DNA from: Adiantum capillus-veneris
Taxonomy: Eukaryota; Streptophyta; Polypodiopsida; Polypodiales; Pteridaceae
NCBI GenBank assembly: GCA_014529385.2
Contig: CM043946.1
Span: forward strand, 37,276,058-37,340,057
DNA: 64,000 nucleotides
Reading direction: 5' to 3'
In this document: positions 11,829-23,139 of the stretch, one piece after another
How positions within the stretch are numbered: position 1 is the first letter of the stretch
Layout of the letters: each line of letters opens with the position of its first letter
Program-made: the position numbers and the translations under genes
Notes under the pieces: model-generated
Database searches by the model: none
Seen by the model: only the letters and a program-made list of their open reading frames with translations
What the model was told of the DNA's origin: nothing

Positions 11829-12853
11829 TGAGGCGGTCCGGGGCGGGCAACAAGAGAGGCGACCTCTAAACACCCCTCAAGGCTCCCGTGCTGCTCAATT
11901 GGGGCTGGGGCAACCACAAGCACAACACAACAACAAACCCACAGCCAAACCCAAACAAGATAGGGGCACCACCTAGTTATGGTATGCGAACTAGGACGCA
12001 AGAGAGATTTTGGCACAACCAAGAAGATGCACCACACAACGCACACAAACAACCTCACACCAAAACACACACAAACTGGACCAGAGAGAGCTAGAGCAAA
12101 GGGAAGAGAGAGAGAAAAGGATCTTGCGTAATACCTTATTTGTGACTTGCAAATGGAGATGGTTCGTTATGATGCTATCGTAGAACTTGTATAAACTCAC
12201 TCAATGCTTAGTGATTGCTAAACATTGCCAAAACACACACACACTGTCTTAGGGTGTGGGAGACCTCTCACCACAGTACCCTCTTACAATGGACACAAAA
12301 CTGGCAATGAAAAACACACTAAAACACTTTCTAAAATCAAGATCAACTGATAAAAACTCCAAATACACAAGTCACCTTGAATTCACCAAACCGTATTGCA
12401 CAAATGGAAGGACGAAGATTTGAACGTCGAATCACGCCTTTGATGCACCAAACCTCGACTTATTGATGATGAAGGAGCATGTACAATAGTGTTTTTGAGA
12501 TTTGTGGAACTCACGCTCTCTCACTTGCAATGTGTAGCTTGAAGGCTTCTCTCACACCAAAAGTGAAGCTCACAAGTGGTTGCTACACCTAAGTCTCTCC
12601 TCACGCATAGAGTGTTGGGATGCTATGTGAGATGTTGGAGGTTGTTTTACAAGAAGGAGAGGGGCCTATTTATAGGTTGGAGACCCCTCATTAAGATTAT
12701 TGAAAATCCTAATTTACAAGCTAACAAATCAGGATTATGATTTTTTTGAATATCAAAACATTGCGGGCCTTCTTTGTCTGCTTGAGTCATGGGTATGGGC
12801 TCAAAAGAGAGCATTATTGATGGTAGATAAGGTGAAAGTAAGTTTTAAGGAAG

Positions 12854-12890
<37 letters not shown>

Positions 12891-14513
12891 ACTATACATG
12901 TCTTGAGGTGAGGTGTCTTTTATGGTTAGGTCAATGCTATTTTGTGTTAGTATGTTAGTCGTTAGTAATCACTAGAAAGTTAATGTTACATTTACAATGG
13001 GTAGAATGAGGTGGATGGTTGAAGTAAGATGGTTGAATGAAGTGAGAAAATCCTTGTGATGGTGAAACTTGAAGAAGTTTTGGACTTACTTGTGTAGGTT
13101 CTCAAAATGACTATCGACCTTCTTCTTCGTCTTACCTTCTTTACGCCACCGCCGCCAAGGTTGATTATCGCGATGAAAATGGTAATTCCGTTGATGATAT
13201 CTCTTGATTTGCAGAGGTTAATCATGGTACACATGCTGAATTTATGTATATATATAAGGGGCAAGATGGAATTGTACTTTGGAAGTAATAGAGAGAGGCA
13301 TAGAGATGGTGTATGTACATGGAGAGCTCATATGAGAGCTATGGGAGTAAGTGGGGAGGTTAATGGTGAAGAAGGTGAGAGAAACCATTGAAGGTGCAGG
13401 TTTGAGTGAGGGATTGAGAGAAATGTGTGTGTGTGTATGTGTAGAAGTGTGGAAAGAGGTGAGAGAAGACTATGGGCTACTTGTGAAAAAAGTGGGCAGA
13501 CTGGGGTTCACTCAAAAAATCATAGCTCACCGCTGGTAGCTCCAAAAATCATGAAAAAATTTGAGATGATTATTCAAAGCGTGGGCTACATTTTCTCTTT
13601 TGACTACTGCTCCAAATTCGGAGTGGAGATAGGTGCCAAAATTCTCACCAAAAAGCCTGTTTTTATGCTTGCAAAAGTCTTTTAGTGGACCCCTCCTTTG
13701 TTGAATTTGTACAATGCATCCAAGAGTGAGCCCCTCCTTTGTCATATCATAATACAAAGCATACAAGTTGCCCTTGACACATGCATGGAGGAGGATTATT
13801 GGTGAATAAAGAAATATATACATGGTGGGACTAGTGCATGGACTATTCATGGACTTTATCTCAATGAGCACATGGTGTTAGAATAATGAGTAAAAATAAT
13901 AATAAAAATATGGAGGAGTTATGGATATGGAAAGATATTGGAATCATATGATATGGTCCCTCTTTGAATTATTTTGGGTGAAAGAGGAAAATGTATGCAA
14001 GTAAATAATATAATAAACTTGACCAATGAGTAGAAATCAATTTTTTGTTTTCACGAGGTGAGGGTGAAAATGTGGGAGTGATTTGTATAAAGGAAAAATA
14101 TGAGGTTAGAGTATGTACATATTGGCAAAAAAAATATAATTATGGTGTAAGAGGATGAAAGAAGGTGTACATAAGTTTAATAAAACACACACCTAAGTAG
14201 AAATATTTAAATAAAATACCAAAATAATTATAAAAAAATCCTATATTTAGGCCATATATACAATGAAATATTCACACACAAAGAGGCCATAATATACTTT
14301 TATTTTTTATTTTTTTTATTTTTTTTATTTTTTTTGGCTCACCTAGCCCAGTGACTAGCTAGCTGAGGGTTTTTTAAGAAAATATAGGAAAAGCCCCCTA
14401 ACTCACAGGCCTATTTGCAGTGAAATGGTAGGGATAGCCATAGTGTTTGGGTGATTTTGGTAGGGTGGAGTAACTTAGTATAGCAATTATGGAGAGCCGA
14501 AAAACGGCTATCA
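11829..14513 (-). repeat. 3' LTR of gypsy element
   Basis: This 2,685-bp copy aligns end to end with 20,435-23,139. By eye I find about eight substitutions and one length change: the GA run at 12,856-12,888 is 20 bases shorter. On the minus strand the LTR starts TGATAGCCG and ends CCGCCTCA. Confidence 0.96.
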
Positions 14514-14532
14514 TTAGCCCTCCCCCAGGATG
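14514..14532 (-). other. Polypurine tract of gypsy element
   Basis: On the minus strand CCTGGGGGAGGGCTAA immediately precedes the TG of the 3' LTR. Its purine core GGGGGAGGG is in the position where plus-strand DNA synthesis is primed. Confidence 0.85.
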
Positions 14533-14541
14533 ATGGTATAT

Positions 14542-17500
14542 TCATGTACCATCATAGAGCATCTTTTCCAAAGAGAGTGCTTTAGAGTCCTTGACGAGAT
14601 CTTCATTGTTTGGCCCCTCAGAATTTTGGCTGGAGTTACACTCATGCTTCATGTAACAATACTTACATGAAACAGAGGCCTTTGGACAGATCTTTGGTAG
14701 ATCCTTTGGTAGAAGGCGACTCAAATAGGGCTTCAAGCGATACCCGTTTACCTTCCTGGAGTGCTCTTTACCATTCAAGTCCATAAGCTGATAGTAACTA
14801 GAATTGAAATCCTTCTTGACTATGTATGGCCCTTGCCATCTAGTTTCAAACTTGGCATCAAAACGATTGTCAAGTCGATTGTCATACCTTAGCACAAGCT
14901 CTCCTTCCTTGATGCCTTTGTCCTTCAGTTTCTTGTCGTGCGATTCTTTCGCTTGTGTGGCTTTCCTCTTGTAGCACTCGTATGCTGCTTCTCTTTTCCA
15001 CTCAAGCTCCACTAACGTAAGAAGTCGATCCATCCATACCTCTTGATCATCTTGTGCTCCTTTGCCATGAAGTCGCATTGTTGGAATGTTGAGCTCGATA
15101 GGCTGTAAAGCCTCTTGACCATAGACCAAGTGAAATGGTGTGAACTCCGTGGCTTCCCTATATGTGGTTCGATATGCCCACAAGGCACCATCCAAGAAGT
15201 CATCCCATAATTTTGTCTTGTTTTGCACCATCTTTCTAATGATTCCTGCAATGACACCATTAGCCTTCTCCACCAAACCATTTGACTGTGGGTAGTATGG
15301 TGTGCTATGACGATGTAGAATGTGAAGCTCTTCACAAACTTCTGTGAGCAAGCCCTTCCTAAACCCTGGACCATTATCAGAAACAATCTCCAAAGGTGTG
15401 CCAAATCTGCAACAAATGTGAGTGTACACAAACTTGCTAACTGTCCTCTCATTCACTCTTGCCACACTTTGAGCTTCCACCCACCTAGTCATATAGTCTA
15501 CAGCCACTAGAATGTAGAGTTTACCATTTTTTGTCCTAGGCAGAGGACCCATAGCATCAATGCCCCACTTTTCAAAGGGTCCATTTGCAAGCACTATTTG
15601 CCTCGGGCCATGCACCAACCTTCTATTTCCATTTATCTGACAATTGTGACAGCTTTTACACCAATGTTGAACATCCACATGCAAGCTTGGCCAAACATAC
15701 CCCGCAAGCAAAATCTTCTTCACAGTTGATTCTTGGGAAAAATGACCACCACATGCCTCTTCATGCAAACCTTTTAGAATGGCTGGAATTTCCTCGATAG
15801 TTGGTACTCTTCTGCACACTTGATCCTTCCCTTTTTGATAGAGGGAGCCTTCTAGGAAGAGATAGAAACTTGCCTTCTTCATGAGTCTCCTCTTCTGAGC
15901 CTTCGTGAAGTCTTGTGGAAACTCACCCTCCAAAATGTAGCCGATAATGGGAGCCAATGACTCCAATCCCTGGTATCTCGGTTGCTTGACAGCTGCTACC
16001 ACCATGATGACCTGCACTTCTCTCTCAACACATGTAACTGCTTGTTGTGCAAGTAAATCGGCATCTTCATTTTGTTTCCTCGGAATATGATATAGTTGCA
16101 CTTCTTCAAACTGATTAAACATCTTACGAATGGCATGAACTTTTGTCCTTAAGCTTTCATTCTTGCATGCCCAAATGCCTAAAATCTGTTTAACAATGAG
16201 AAGTGCATCTCCCTTTACCATGAGACGTTTTATCCCTTGGCCAATGCACATCTTCAAACCATGAAGTAGTGTGTCGTATTCTGCTTCATTGTTGCTAGTT
16301 GAACCTGGTAGATTGACCTTCTGTTTCATGACCACCTCTCCACTTGGGTTGAGCAACACTAGCCCTCCCCCTGCTTTTCTTGTGGCTCGTCGAAAAGCTC
16401 CATCAAAGAACAAGGTAAAAGCATTGGGAATACTTTTTGGTGGTGGCAATGGTAGGGTCTTTACTTGAGGCACCTTAATTTCCTTCTCATGTACCCTATA
16501 AGTGAGAATCCCTGCCAATTGTGCACGCACACTATCTTCTACCTTGAAAGAGTATTGGAACTCTTGCAACTCCATAATCCACTTTGAGATCCTAGTACTA
16601 AGATTCATTTGAGATGACACCCAAGGGAACAAATTTTCTGCAATGAGAATTACAAAAGGTTTTGGTAGTAGGTAGGATCTAAACTTTCTCACCGCAAACA
16701 TGAGAGAAAGCATCATGAGTTCTGCTTCTGTGTAGTCTCTCTCCAAAGCATTCATGACCCTACTAGCAAAGTAGATGGGTCGCATCCTTGTACTGTGGGG
16801 ATCTTGTTGTAGCAACACAGCACCAATTGTTTCCCTTCCAACACTAGAGCTAACAAAGAATGTGTACTCCCAACAAGGAGGCATGAGTGTTGGTAGCTCT
16901 GACAAAATGACTTTAATGTTACAAAAATACTCTTCAAGCTCATCAGACCATGCAAATTCTACTTGTTGTGTCAACTTTTGCAAAGGATGAAGCAACTCCG
17001 AGGCTAAGTGAATGAAGCGTGACATATACTTCACCTTCTGAATGAAAGAGATGACCTCCTTAAGACTCTTCGGTGATGGGAGCTCAATAAGAGCCTTTGC
17101 CTTTGAAGGATCCACCTCAATGCCTTTATAGGAAACCTTGTGACCAAGCAAGATCACTTCATCCTCAGCTATGTGACACTTGTCGGGGTTGAGTTGACCT
17201 CCCATGTCATAGAGCTTCTTTAAACCTTCTTCTACCCTTTGTAGATGCAATGATTTTGAGCTATAAATGCAAAAATCATCAATAAAAACCCTAATGGACT
17301 TTCCAAAGAATGCTTGAAACACCATGTTCATGAAGCGTTGGAAAGTTGCAGGAGCATTTGTGAGGCCAAATGGCATGACTCTAAAAGCATAACAACCCCA
17401 AGGAGTGATAAAGGTTGTTTTCAATTGATCCTCCAATGCGATACCTATTTGAAAGTAGCCCGAGTAGCCATCGCACACAGTGTACTTCTCATGACCAGCT

Positions 17501-19878
17501 ACCTCATTTAGTATCTCATCCTGGAATGGGAGGGGAAAGTGATCTCTTTTTGTTGCCTCATTGAGTGGACGATAATCCACACACACCCTCCACTTGCCGT
17601 TTTTCTTAGGAGTGACAACAACGGGAGAGACCCACTCTGAATTCTCCACTGGATAAATGAAACCTGCTGCTAGAAGCTTTCTTACCTCCTTGAGTAGAGC
17701 CTGCTCCTTAATGACTCCTAGCCTTCGTAGCTTTTGAGCCTTAGGTGTGGCCTCTGGCTTCAACTCAATCTTGTGTTGAACAACATCTACTCCACGCACA
17801 TCGGTGTAGTCTTTAGCAAAAAGCCTCGGAAATTTCCTTAGCACACATTTGAACTCCTCTCTTTCATCCTTTGTAAGTGTTGTAGACAACATACTTTCTA
17901 ACATTCCTTCATCTTCCACCTTTTGGTTCTCTTGAGGACCTACCTCCTCCAAGCCTTGACAAGAGGTCTCTTGGTTGCTTGGCTTAAACCTTACCCCCAT
18001 GACCTCGATGGAAGACTCCTCTTCAGTAATGCTGTCGCTACTTTCTTCTTCTGAAGTGCTATCGGTCCAACCTTCTTCCGTCTCACTTTGAGATGATTCT
18101 TCATGGAGCTCCTCTTGGCGTTGCTCCTTCATGTCAAAGACAACCTTCTTATGATTGTCATTCCTGCAAATTAATTTCCCACTCTCCCAATCCTGCAAAG
18201 CTCGCATTTTCATTAGCCATGGTCTTCCTAGGATAAATGGATAACCACTTCCCTTGGTCGACATAACATAAAAATCCACCACTTTCTTAATGCCAAAGGC
18301 CTCTACAAAGACATTTTTACAAATGCCTACACACCTAGCCTTGCTATTGTGTGCCATTTTTACTTTGATTTCAGGTGTCTCATGGATGTGCATGCCTAGT
18401 CTTTGCATGAGTCCCTCTGTCATGATGCAAATTTGTGCACCCCCATCCACTAGACCTTTCCTAACCAATCTCCCTTTGATGTAACAGTCTAGCACCGGTG
18501 TAATGTCCTCATTCATTTCAGCTTGTGCAATTTTTACAACAGGCACACTCTCTTTTACCTTTCTCCTAGTGCTAACTGCCCTTGTTAAATCCCTCCTAAC
18601 TTGTGGACATAATGCAAGAAATTGAGGCCATGAAATATCAGGACCCTTACCTCTCATGTCTTCCAACAAGTTGTACGGAGCCATACCATGTCCAAGAGGG
18701 AAGTCTTGGAGGTTGATACGACGTCGAGTCCTCTTGGTTTCCTTGGTTTCCTTTGCCTTCTTGCCTTGTCCATGGTCACTCTGTGATGTGACTCCTTCTT
18801 TCTCTTTACCTTTTCGTCGGCCACGCTTAATGCCATTGGCTTCCATGTCAACCTCATTTGAATTTGTCACCTCTACCACATGCACATTTGGATCTGGCAA
18901 AGGTGGAACTCCTTCTACCCCTTGTGGAGGTGGTCTTGGTCCATTTGGCCTTTGTAGAAGCCTTGGTTGTTGACCAGCTCCTTCTCCTGCATTCATCACT
19001 GGGTAATTCAAGTTAGGTCTCCCTGGCTCTCCACGGGGCCAAGGACAATTATACATCCCATGTCCAGACTCTCCGTAATTCCAACATTGCAAGACTCTCC
19101 TAGGTCGTGGGTCTCGCTCTTCAGACTTCTTTGCTTGTCCCTTTGGACCTACGGCTTGTGCAAGGTGAATTGACAGGCTGCTTAAGGATTCATTTAACTT
19201 CTCAATCACTTCAACCGTTACCTCAGGAAGCTCCTTAGATGTTGATGCTTGTGACTTACCTTTGGGTCTAAGACCTTCTATTGGAACCTCCCCCCTTAAG
19301 CACTTGAGTTTCCTATATTTCTCAGCAGCCCTAGTTTCAGCTGCATCAAAGGTAGCAGGTGCACCCGCCTCAACTTTTACCTTAAGGTCAAGAAAGAGTC
19401 CGGCTATGAACCTCTCCTTCTTTAGAAATTCTGCACCATCACCAGGGTTAGCAACATTTCGTATCCATAGAGCCCAAAGACGTAGGAACTCTTGCTTGTA
19501 CAAGTAGTAGTCATCTAAGTCTTTTTGCTTATGAGAAACAATGTCTTGCCATAGCTTTTGAGTGTTTTGGGGATCAAAGAAGTATCTCTTGAAATGATTG
19601 ACAACTTCCATGTAATTTTCTTTAACTCTCTCAGGCAAAGAGTCAAACCAAGTGCTAGCATCTTTCCTAAGGACTACCTCAAACATTTCTACACGTTCTT
19701 GATCAGTTACTATCCTCTTGATACGACAAGACATCTTGAAATTTGCCAAAAATAATTCTGCATCCTCTCCAGGCTCTCCAAAGAAAAGAGGATATCCAGA
19801 CATTTGGCGTTGGTTCTCCATTGAATTGATTTCAAAGTGACGCGTTTTGTTTTTTCTTTCTTTAAAAGATCTACACAA
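14542..19878 (-). CDS. Gag-pol polyprotein, 1,778 aa
   Basis: One open frame encodes all proteins. Gag occupies about residues 20-290 and ends in a zinc knuckle at 265-278 (CWNYGESGHGMYNC) in which the second Cys is Tyr. The protease Asp is D478 (VDGGA). RT spans about 735-900 with VCVDYRPLN and the catalytic FIDD at D867-D868. The canonical RNase H near 1,010 reads VSSSVGRETIGAVL, lacking the usual first Asp. A second RNase H (about 1,155-1,285; D1159, E1198 in NNEAEY) looks complete. Integrase has an HHCC zinc domain (about 1,370-1,413), then D1441, D1501 and E1537 (D-35-E), and a GPY/F-type module (about 1,660-1,720). No chromodomain is seen. The first Met is at 19,878; an internal Met at residue 20 could also start. 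No frameshift is present. Confidence 0.96.
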   Translation of the reverse strand: MCRSFKERKNKTRHFEINSMENQRQMSGYPLFFGEPGEDAELFLANFKMSCRIKRIVTDQERVEMFEVVLRKDASTWFDSLPERVKENYMEVVNHFKRYFFDPQNTQKLWQDIVSHKQKDLDDYYLYKQEFLRLWALWIRNVANPGDGAEFLKKERFIAGLFLDLKVKVEAGAPATFDAAETRAAEKYRKLKCLRGEVPIEGLRPKGKSQASTSKELPEVTVEVIEKLNESLSSLSIHLAQAVGPKGQAKKSEERDPRPRRVLQCWNYGESGHGMYNCPWPRGEPGRPNLNYPVMNAGEGAGQQPRLLQRPNGPRPPPQGVEGVPPLPDPNVHVVEVTNSNEVDMEANGIKRGRRKGKEKEGVTSQSDHGQGKKAKETKETKRTRRRINLQDFPLGHGMAPYNLLEDMRGKGPDISWPQFLALCPQVRRDLTRAVSTRRKVKESVPVVKIAQAEMNEDITPVLDCYIKGRLVRKGLVDGGAQICIMTEGLMQRLGMHIHETPEIKVKMAHNSKARCVGICKNVFVEAFGIKKVVDFYVMSTKGSGYPFILGRPWLMKMRALQDWESGKLICRNDNHKKVVFDMKEQRQEELHEESSQSETEEGWTDSTSEEESSDSITEEESSIEVMGVRFKPSNQETSCQGLEEVGPQENQKVEDEGMLESMLSTTLTKDEREEFKCVLRKFPRLFAKDYTDVRGVDVVQHKIELKPEATPKAQKLRRLGVIKEQALLKEVRKLLAAGFIYPVENSEWVSPVVVTPKKNGKWRVCVDYRPLNEATKRDHFPLPFQDEILNEVAGHEKYTVCDGYSGYFQIGIALEDQLKTTFITPWGCYAFRVMPFGLTNAPATFQRFMNMVFQAFFGKSIRVFIDDFCIYSSKSLHLQRVEEGLKKLYDMGGQLNPDKCHIAEDEVILLGHKVSYKGIEVDPSKAKALIELPSPKSLKEVISFIQKVKYMSRFIHLASELLHPLQKLTQQVEFAWSDELEEYFCNIKVILSELPTLMPPCWEYTFFVSSSVGRETIGAVLLQQDPHSTRMRPIYFASRVMNALERDYTEAELMMLSLMFAVRKFRSYLLPKPFVILIAENLFPWVSSQMNLSTRISKWIMELQEFQYSFKVEDSVRAQLAGILTYRVHEKEIKVPQVKTLPLPPPKSIPNAFTLFFDGAFRRATRKAGGGLVLLNPSGEVVMKQKVNLPGSTSNNEAEYDTLLHGLKMCIGQGIKRLMVKGDALLIVKQILGIWACKNESLRTKVHAIRKMFNQFEEVQLYHIPRKQNEDADLLAQQAVTCVEREVQVIMVVAAVKQPRYQGLESLAPIIGYILEGEFPQDFTKAQKRRLMKKASFYLFLEGSLYQKGKDQVCRRVPTIEEIPAILKGLHEEACGGHFSQESTVKKILLAGYVWPSLHVDVQHWCKSCHNCQINGNRRLVHGPRQIVLANGPFEKWGIDAMGPLPRTKNGKLYILVAVDYMTRWVEAQSVARVNERTVSKFVYTHICCRFGTPLEIVSDNGPGFRKGLLTEVCEELHILHRHSTPYYPQSNGLVEKANGVIAGIIRKMVQNKTKLWDDFLDGALWAYRTTYREATEFTPFHLVYGQEALQPIELNIPTMRLHGKGAQDDQEVWMDRLLTLVELEWKREAAYECYKRKATQAKESHDKKLKDKGIKEGELVLRYDNRLDNRFDAKFETRWQGPYIVKKDFNSSYYQLMDLNGKEHSRKVNGYRLKPYLSRLLPKDLPKICPKASVSCKYCYMKHECNSSQNSEGPNNEDLVKDSKALSLEKMLYDGT

Positions 19879-20434
19879 TAATATTCTCTAAATTGCAATC
19901 TATTCTACAACAAAATAAAAATATTCACATCAAATGACCTATGATAATCAATGAGAGGTAGGATGACAGGGTTTGGTGACGCGAGAATTTCTCCTACTCT
20001 TTGGGCACCAAACATGAACACCATACGTTGTTGAAAATGGATTTTTCTACTAATTTCAATGTTTATTCTAATGTGTGGAGTGAAATGAAAGGGGAAAACC
20101 TCTATTCTTGGGCCATTATCCATTGTCTATGCATGACTTTATGCTTAAAACAAAACAAAAATATAGACGTCCAAACTAAGGTCGTACCTAATGAGAGGCA
20201 AAATAAAAGGATTTACTGATGCGTTTATCTCTGCCAACCTAAGAGGACCTAAAATTCTACGAATTACACGTTGAAATTGCAACTTAGTACTAACAATTAT
20301 GTGTACCTTTTGCCTTGCAATGGGAATGAAGGGATCATACAAATTCTCGTGATTCATGCAAGCTACTTGATTATGCTAAAGGTTGAGCCTACACAAAACA
20401 TACACAAGCCTGTCCTCCGTGGGGGCACCAAAAT
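19879..20434 (-). other. 5' leader of gypsy element
   Basis: This 556-bp untranslated leader lies between the 5' LTR and gag-pol. It contains two related stretches with CCTAATGAGAGGCAAAATAAAAGG-like sequence (around 19,945 and 20,190), a weak internal duplication. Apart from the primer site no other feature is visible. Confidence 0.7.
20408..20433 (-). other. Primer binding site candidate
   Basis: On the minus strand, directly after the LTR, the sequence reads TTTTGGTGCCCCCACGGAGG. It starts TGG as expected for pairing with a tRNA 3' CCA end, but it is not the common initiator-Met site (TGGTATCAGAGC). The other LTR element in this window has the related TTTTGGCGTCCCCACGGAGG. The tRNA cannot be named without a search. 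Confidence 0.65.
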
Positions 20435-21459
20435 TGAGGCGGTCCGGGGCGGGCAACAAGAGAGGCGACCTCTAAACACCCCTCAAGGCTCCCGTGCTGC
20501 TCAATTGGGGCTGGGGCAACCACAAGCACAACACAACAACAAACCCACAGCCAAACCCAAACAAGATAGGGGCACCACCTAGTTATGGTATGCGAACTAG
20601 GACGCAAGAGAGATTTTGGCACAACCAAGAAGATGCACCACACAACGCACACAAACAACCTCACACCAAAACACACACAAACTGGACCAGAGAGAGCTAG
20701 AGCAAAGGGAAGAGAGAGAGAAAAGGATCTTGCGTAATACCTTATTTGTGACTTGCAAATGGAGATGGTTCGTTATGATGCTATCGTAGAACTTGTATAA
20801 ACTCACTCAATGCTTAGTGATTGCTAAACATTGCCAAAACACACACACACTGTCTTAGGGTGTGGGAGACCTCTCACCACAGTACCCTCTTACAATGGAC
20901 ACAAAACTGGCAATGAAAAACACACTAAAACACTTTCTAAAATCAAGATCAACTGATAAAAACTCCAAATACACAAGTCACCTTGAATTCACCAAACCGT
21001 ATTGCACAAATGGAAGGACGAAGATTTGAACGTCGAATCACGCCTTTGATGCACCAAACCTCGACTTATTGATGATGAAGGAGCATGTACAATAGTGTTT
21101 TTGAGATTTGTGGAACTCACGCTCTCTCACTTGCAATGTGTAGCTTGAAGGCTTCTCTCACACCAAAAGTGAAGCTCACAAGTGGTTGCTACACCTAAGT
21201 CTCTCCTCACGCATAGAGTGTTGGGATGCTATGTGAGATGTTGGAGGTTGTTTTACAAGAAGGAGAGGGGCCTATTTATAGGTTGGAGACCCCTCATTAA
21301 GATTATTGAAAATCCTAATTTACAAGCTAACAAATCAGGATTATGATTTTTTTGAATATCAAAACATTGCGGGCCTTCTTTGTCTGCTTGAGTCATGGGT
21401 GTGGGCTCAAAAGAGAGCATTATTGATGGTAGATAAGGTGAAAGTAAGTTTTAAGGAAG

Positions 21460-21516
<57 letters not shown>

Positions 21517-23139
21517 ACTATACATGTCTTGAGGTGAGGTGTCTTTTATGGTTAGGTCAATGCTATTTTGTGTTAGTATGTTAGTCGTTAGTAATCACTA
21601 GAAAGTTAATGTTACATTTACAATGGGTAGAATGAGGTGGATGGTTGAAGTAAGATGGTTGAATGAAGTGAGAAAATCCTTGTGATGGTGAAGCTTGAAG
21701 AAGTTTTGGACTTACTTGTGTAGGTTCTCAAAATGACTATCGACCTTCTTCTTCGTCTTCCCTTCTTTACGCCACCGCCGCCAAGGTTGATTATCGCGAT
21801 GAAAATGGTAATTCCGTTGATGATATCTCTTGATTTGCAGAGGTTAATCATGGTACACATGCTGAATTTATGTATATATATAAGGGGTAAGATGGAATTG
21901 TACTTTGGAAGTAATAGAGAGAGGCATAGAGATGGTGTATGTACATGGAGAGCTCATATGAGAGCTATGGGAGTAAGTGGGGAGGTTAATGGTGAAGAAG
22001 GTGAGAGAAACCATTGAAGGTGCAGGTTTGAGTGAGGGATTGAGAGAAATGTGTGTGTGTGTATGTGTAGAAGTGTGGAAAGAGGTGAGAGAAGACTATG
22101 GGCTACTTGTGAAAAAAGTGGGCAGACTGGGGTCCACTCAAAAAATCATAGCTCACCGCTGGTAGCTCCAAAAATCATGAAAAAATTTGAGATGATTATT
22201 CAAAGCGTGGGCTACATTTTCTCTTTTGACTACTGCTCCAAATTCGGAGTGGAGATAGGTGCCAAAATTCTCACCAAAAAGCCTGTTTTTATGCTTGCAA
22301 AAGTCTTTTAGTGGACCCCTCCTTTGTTGAATTTGTACAATGCATCCAAGAGTGAGCCCCTCCTTTGTCATATCATAATACAAAGCATCCAAGTTGCCCT
22401 TGACACATGCATGGAGGAGGATTATTGGTGAATAAAGAAATATATACATGGTGGGACTAGTGCATGGACTATTCATGGACTTTAGCTCAATGAGCACATG
22501 GTGTTAGAATAATGAGTAAAAATAATAATAAAAATATGGAGGAGTTATGGATATGGAAAGATATTGGAATCATATGATATGGTCCCTCTTTGAATTATTT
22601 TGGGTGAAAGAGGAAAATGTATGCAAGTAAATAATATAATAAACTTGACCAATGAGTAGAAATCAATTTTTTGTTTTCACGAGGTGAGGGTGAAAATGTG
22701 GGAGTGATTTGTATAAAGGAAAAATATGAGGTTAGAGTATGTACATATTGGCAAAAAAAATATAATTATGGTGTAAGAGGATGAAAGAAGGTGTACATAG
22801 GTTTAATAAAACACACACCTAAGTAGAAATATTTAAATAAAATACCAAAATAATTATAAAAAAATCCTATATTTAGGCCATATATACAATGAAATATTCA
22901 CACACAAAGAGGCCATAATATACTTTTATTTTTTATTTTTTTTATTTTTTTTATTTTTTTTGGCTCACCTAGCCCAGTGACTAGCTAGCTGAGGGTTTTT
23001 TAAGAAAATATAGGAAAAGCCCCCTAACTCACAGGCCTATTTGCAGTGAAATGGTAGGGATAGCCATAGTGTTTGGGTGATTTTGGTAGGGTGGAGTAAC
23101 TTAGTATAGCAATTATGGAGAGCCGAAAAACGGCTATCA
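20435..23139 (-). repeat. 5' LTR of gypsy element
   Basis: This 2,705-bp repeat matches the 3' LTR. It carries a GA run at 21,462-21,514, an interrupted T-run block near 22,925-22,962 and a TATA box. Near its upstream end CCGAAAAACGG is a short palindrome. Confidence 0.96.
21270..21282 (-). promoter_or_regulatory. TATA box of the 5' LTR promoter
   Basis: The minus strand reads CTATAAATAGGCCCC, a textbook plant TATA box, followed by a pyrimidine-rich stretch where transcription would be expected to start about 30 bp on. The same sequence is in the 3' LTR at about 12,664-12,676. Confidence 0.7.

Larger units (their letters stand above)
11829..23139 (-). mobile_element. Young Ty3/gypsy LTR retrotransposon (dual RNase H)
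   Basis: The element is on the minus strand: 5' LTR 20,435-23,139, primer site, 1,778-aa gag-pol, polypurine tract, 3' LTR 11,829-14,513. The domain order protease, RT, RNase H, second RNase H, integrase without a chromodomain fits the Tat/Ogre-like branch. Both LTRs begin TG and end CA. The 4-bp flanks are ACGT (11,825-11,828) and ATGT (23,140-23,143), one mismatch, perhaps a decayed target duplication. It sits in an exon of the CACTA TNPA-like gene. Confidence 0.95.

Noticed and set aside
11888-13871. ORFs inside the 3' LTR, repeated in the 5' LTR
   Set aside because: They are duplicated only because the LTR is duplicated, and none resembles a known protein.
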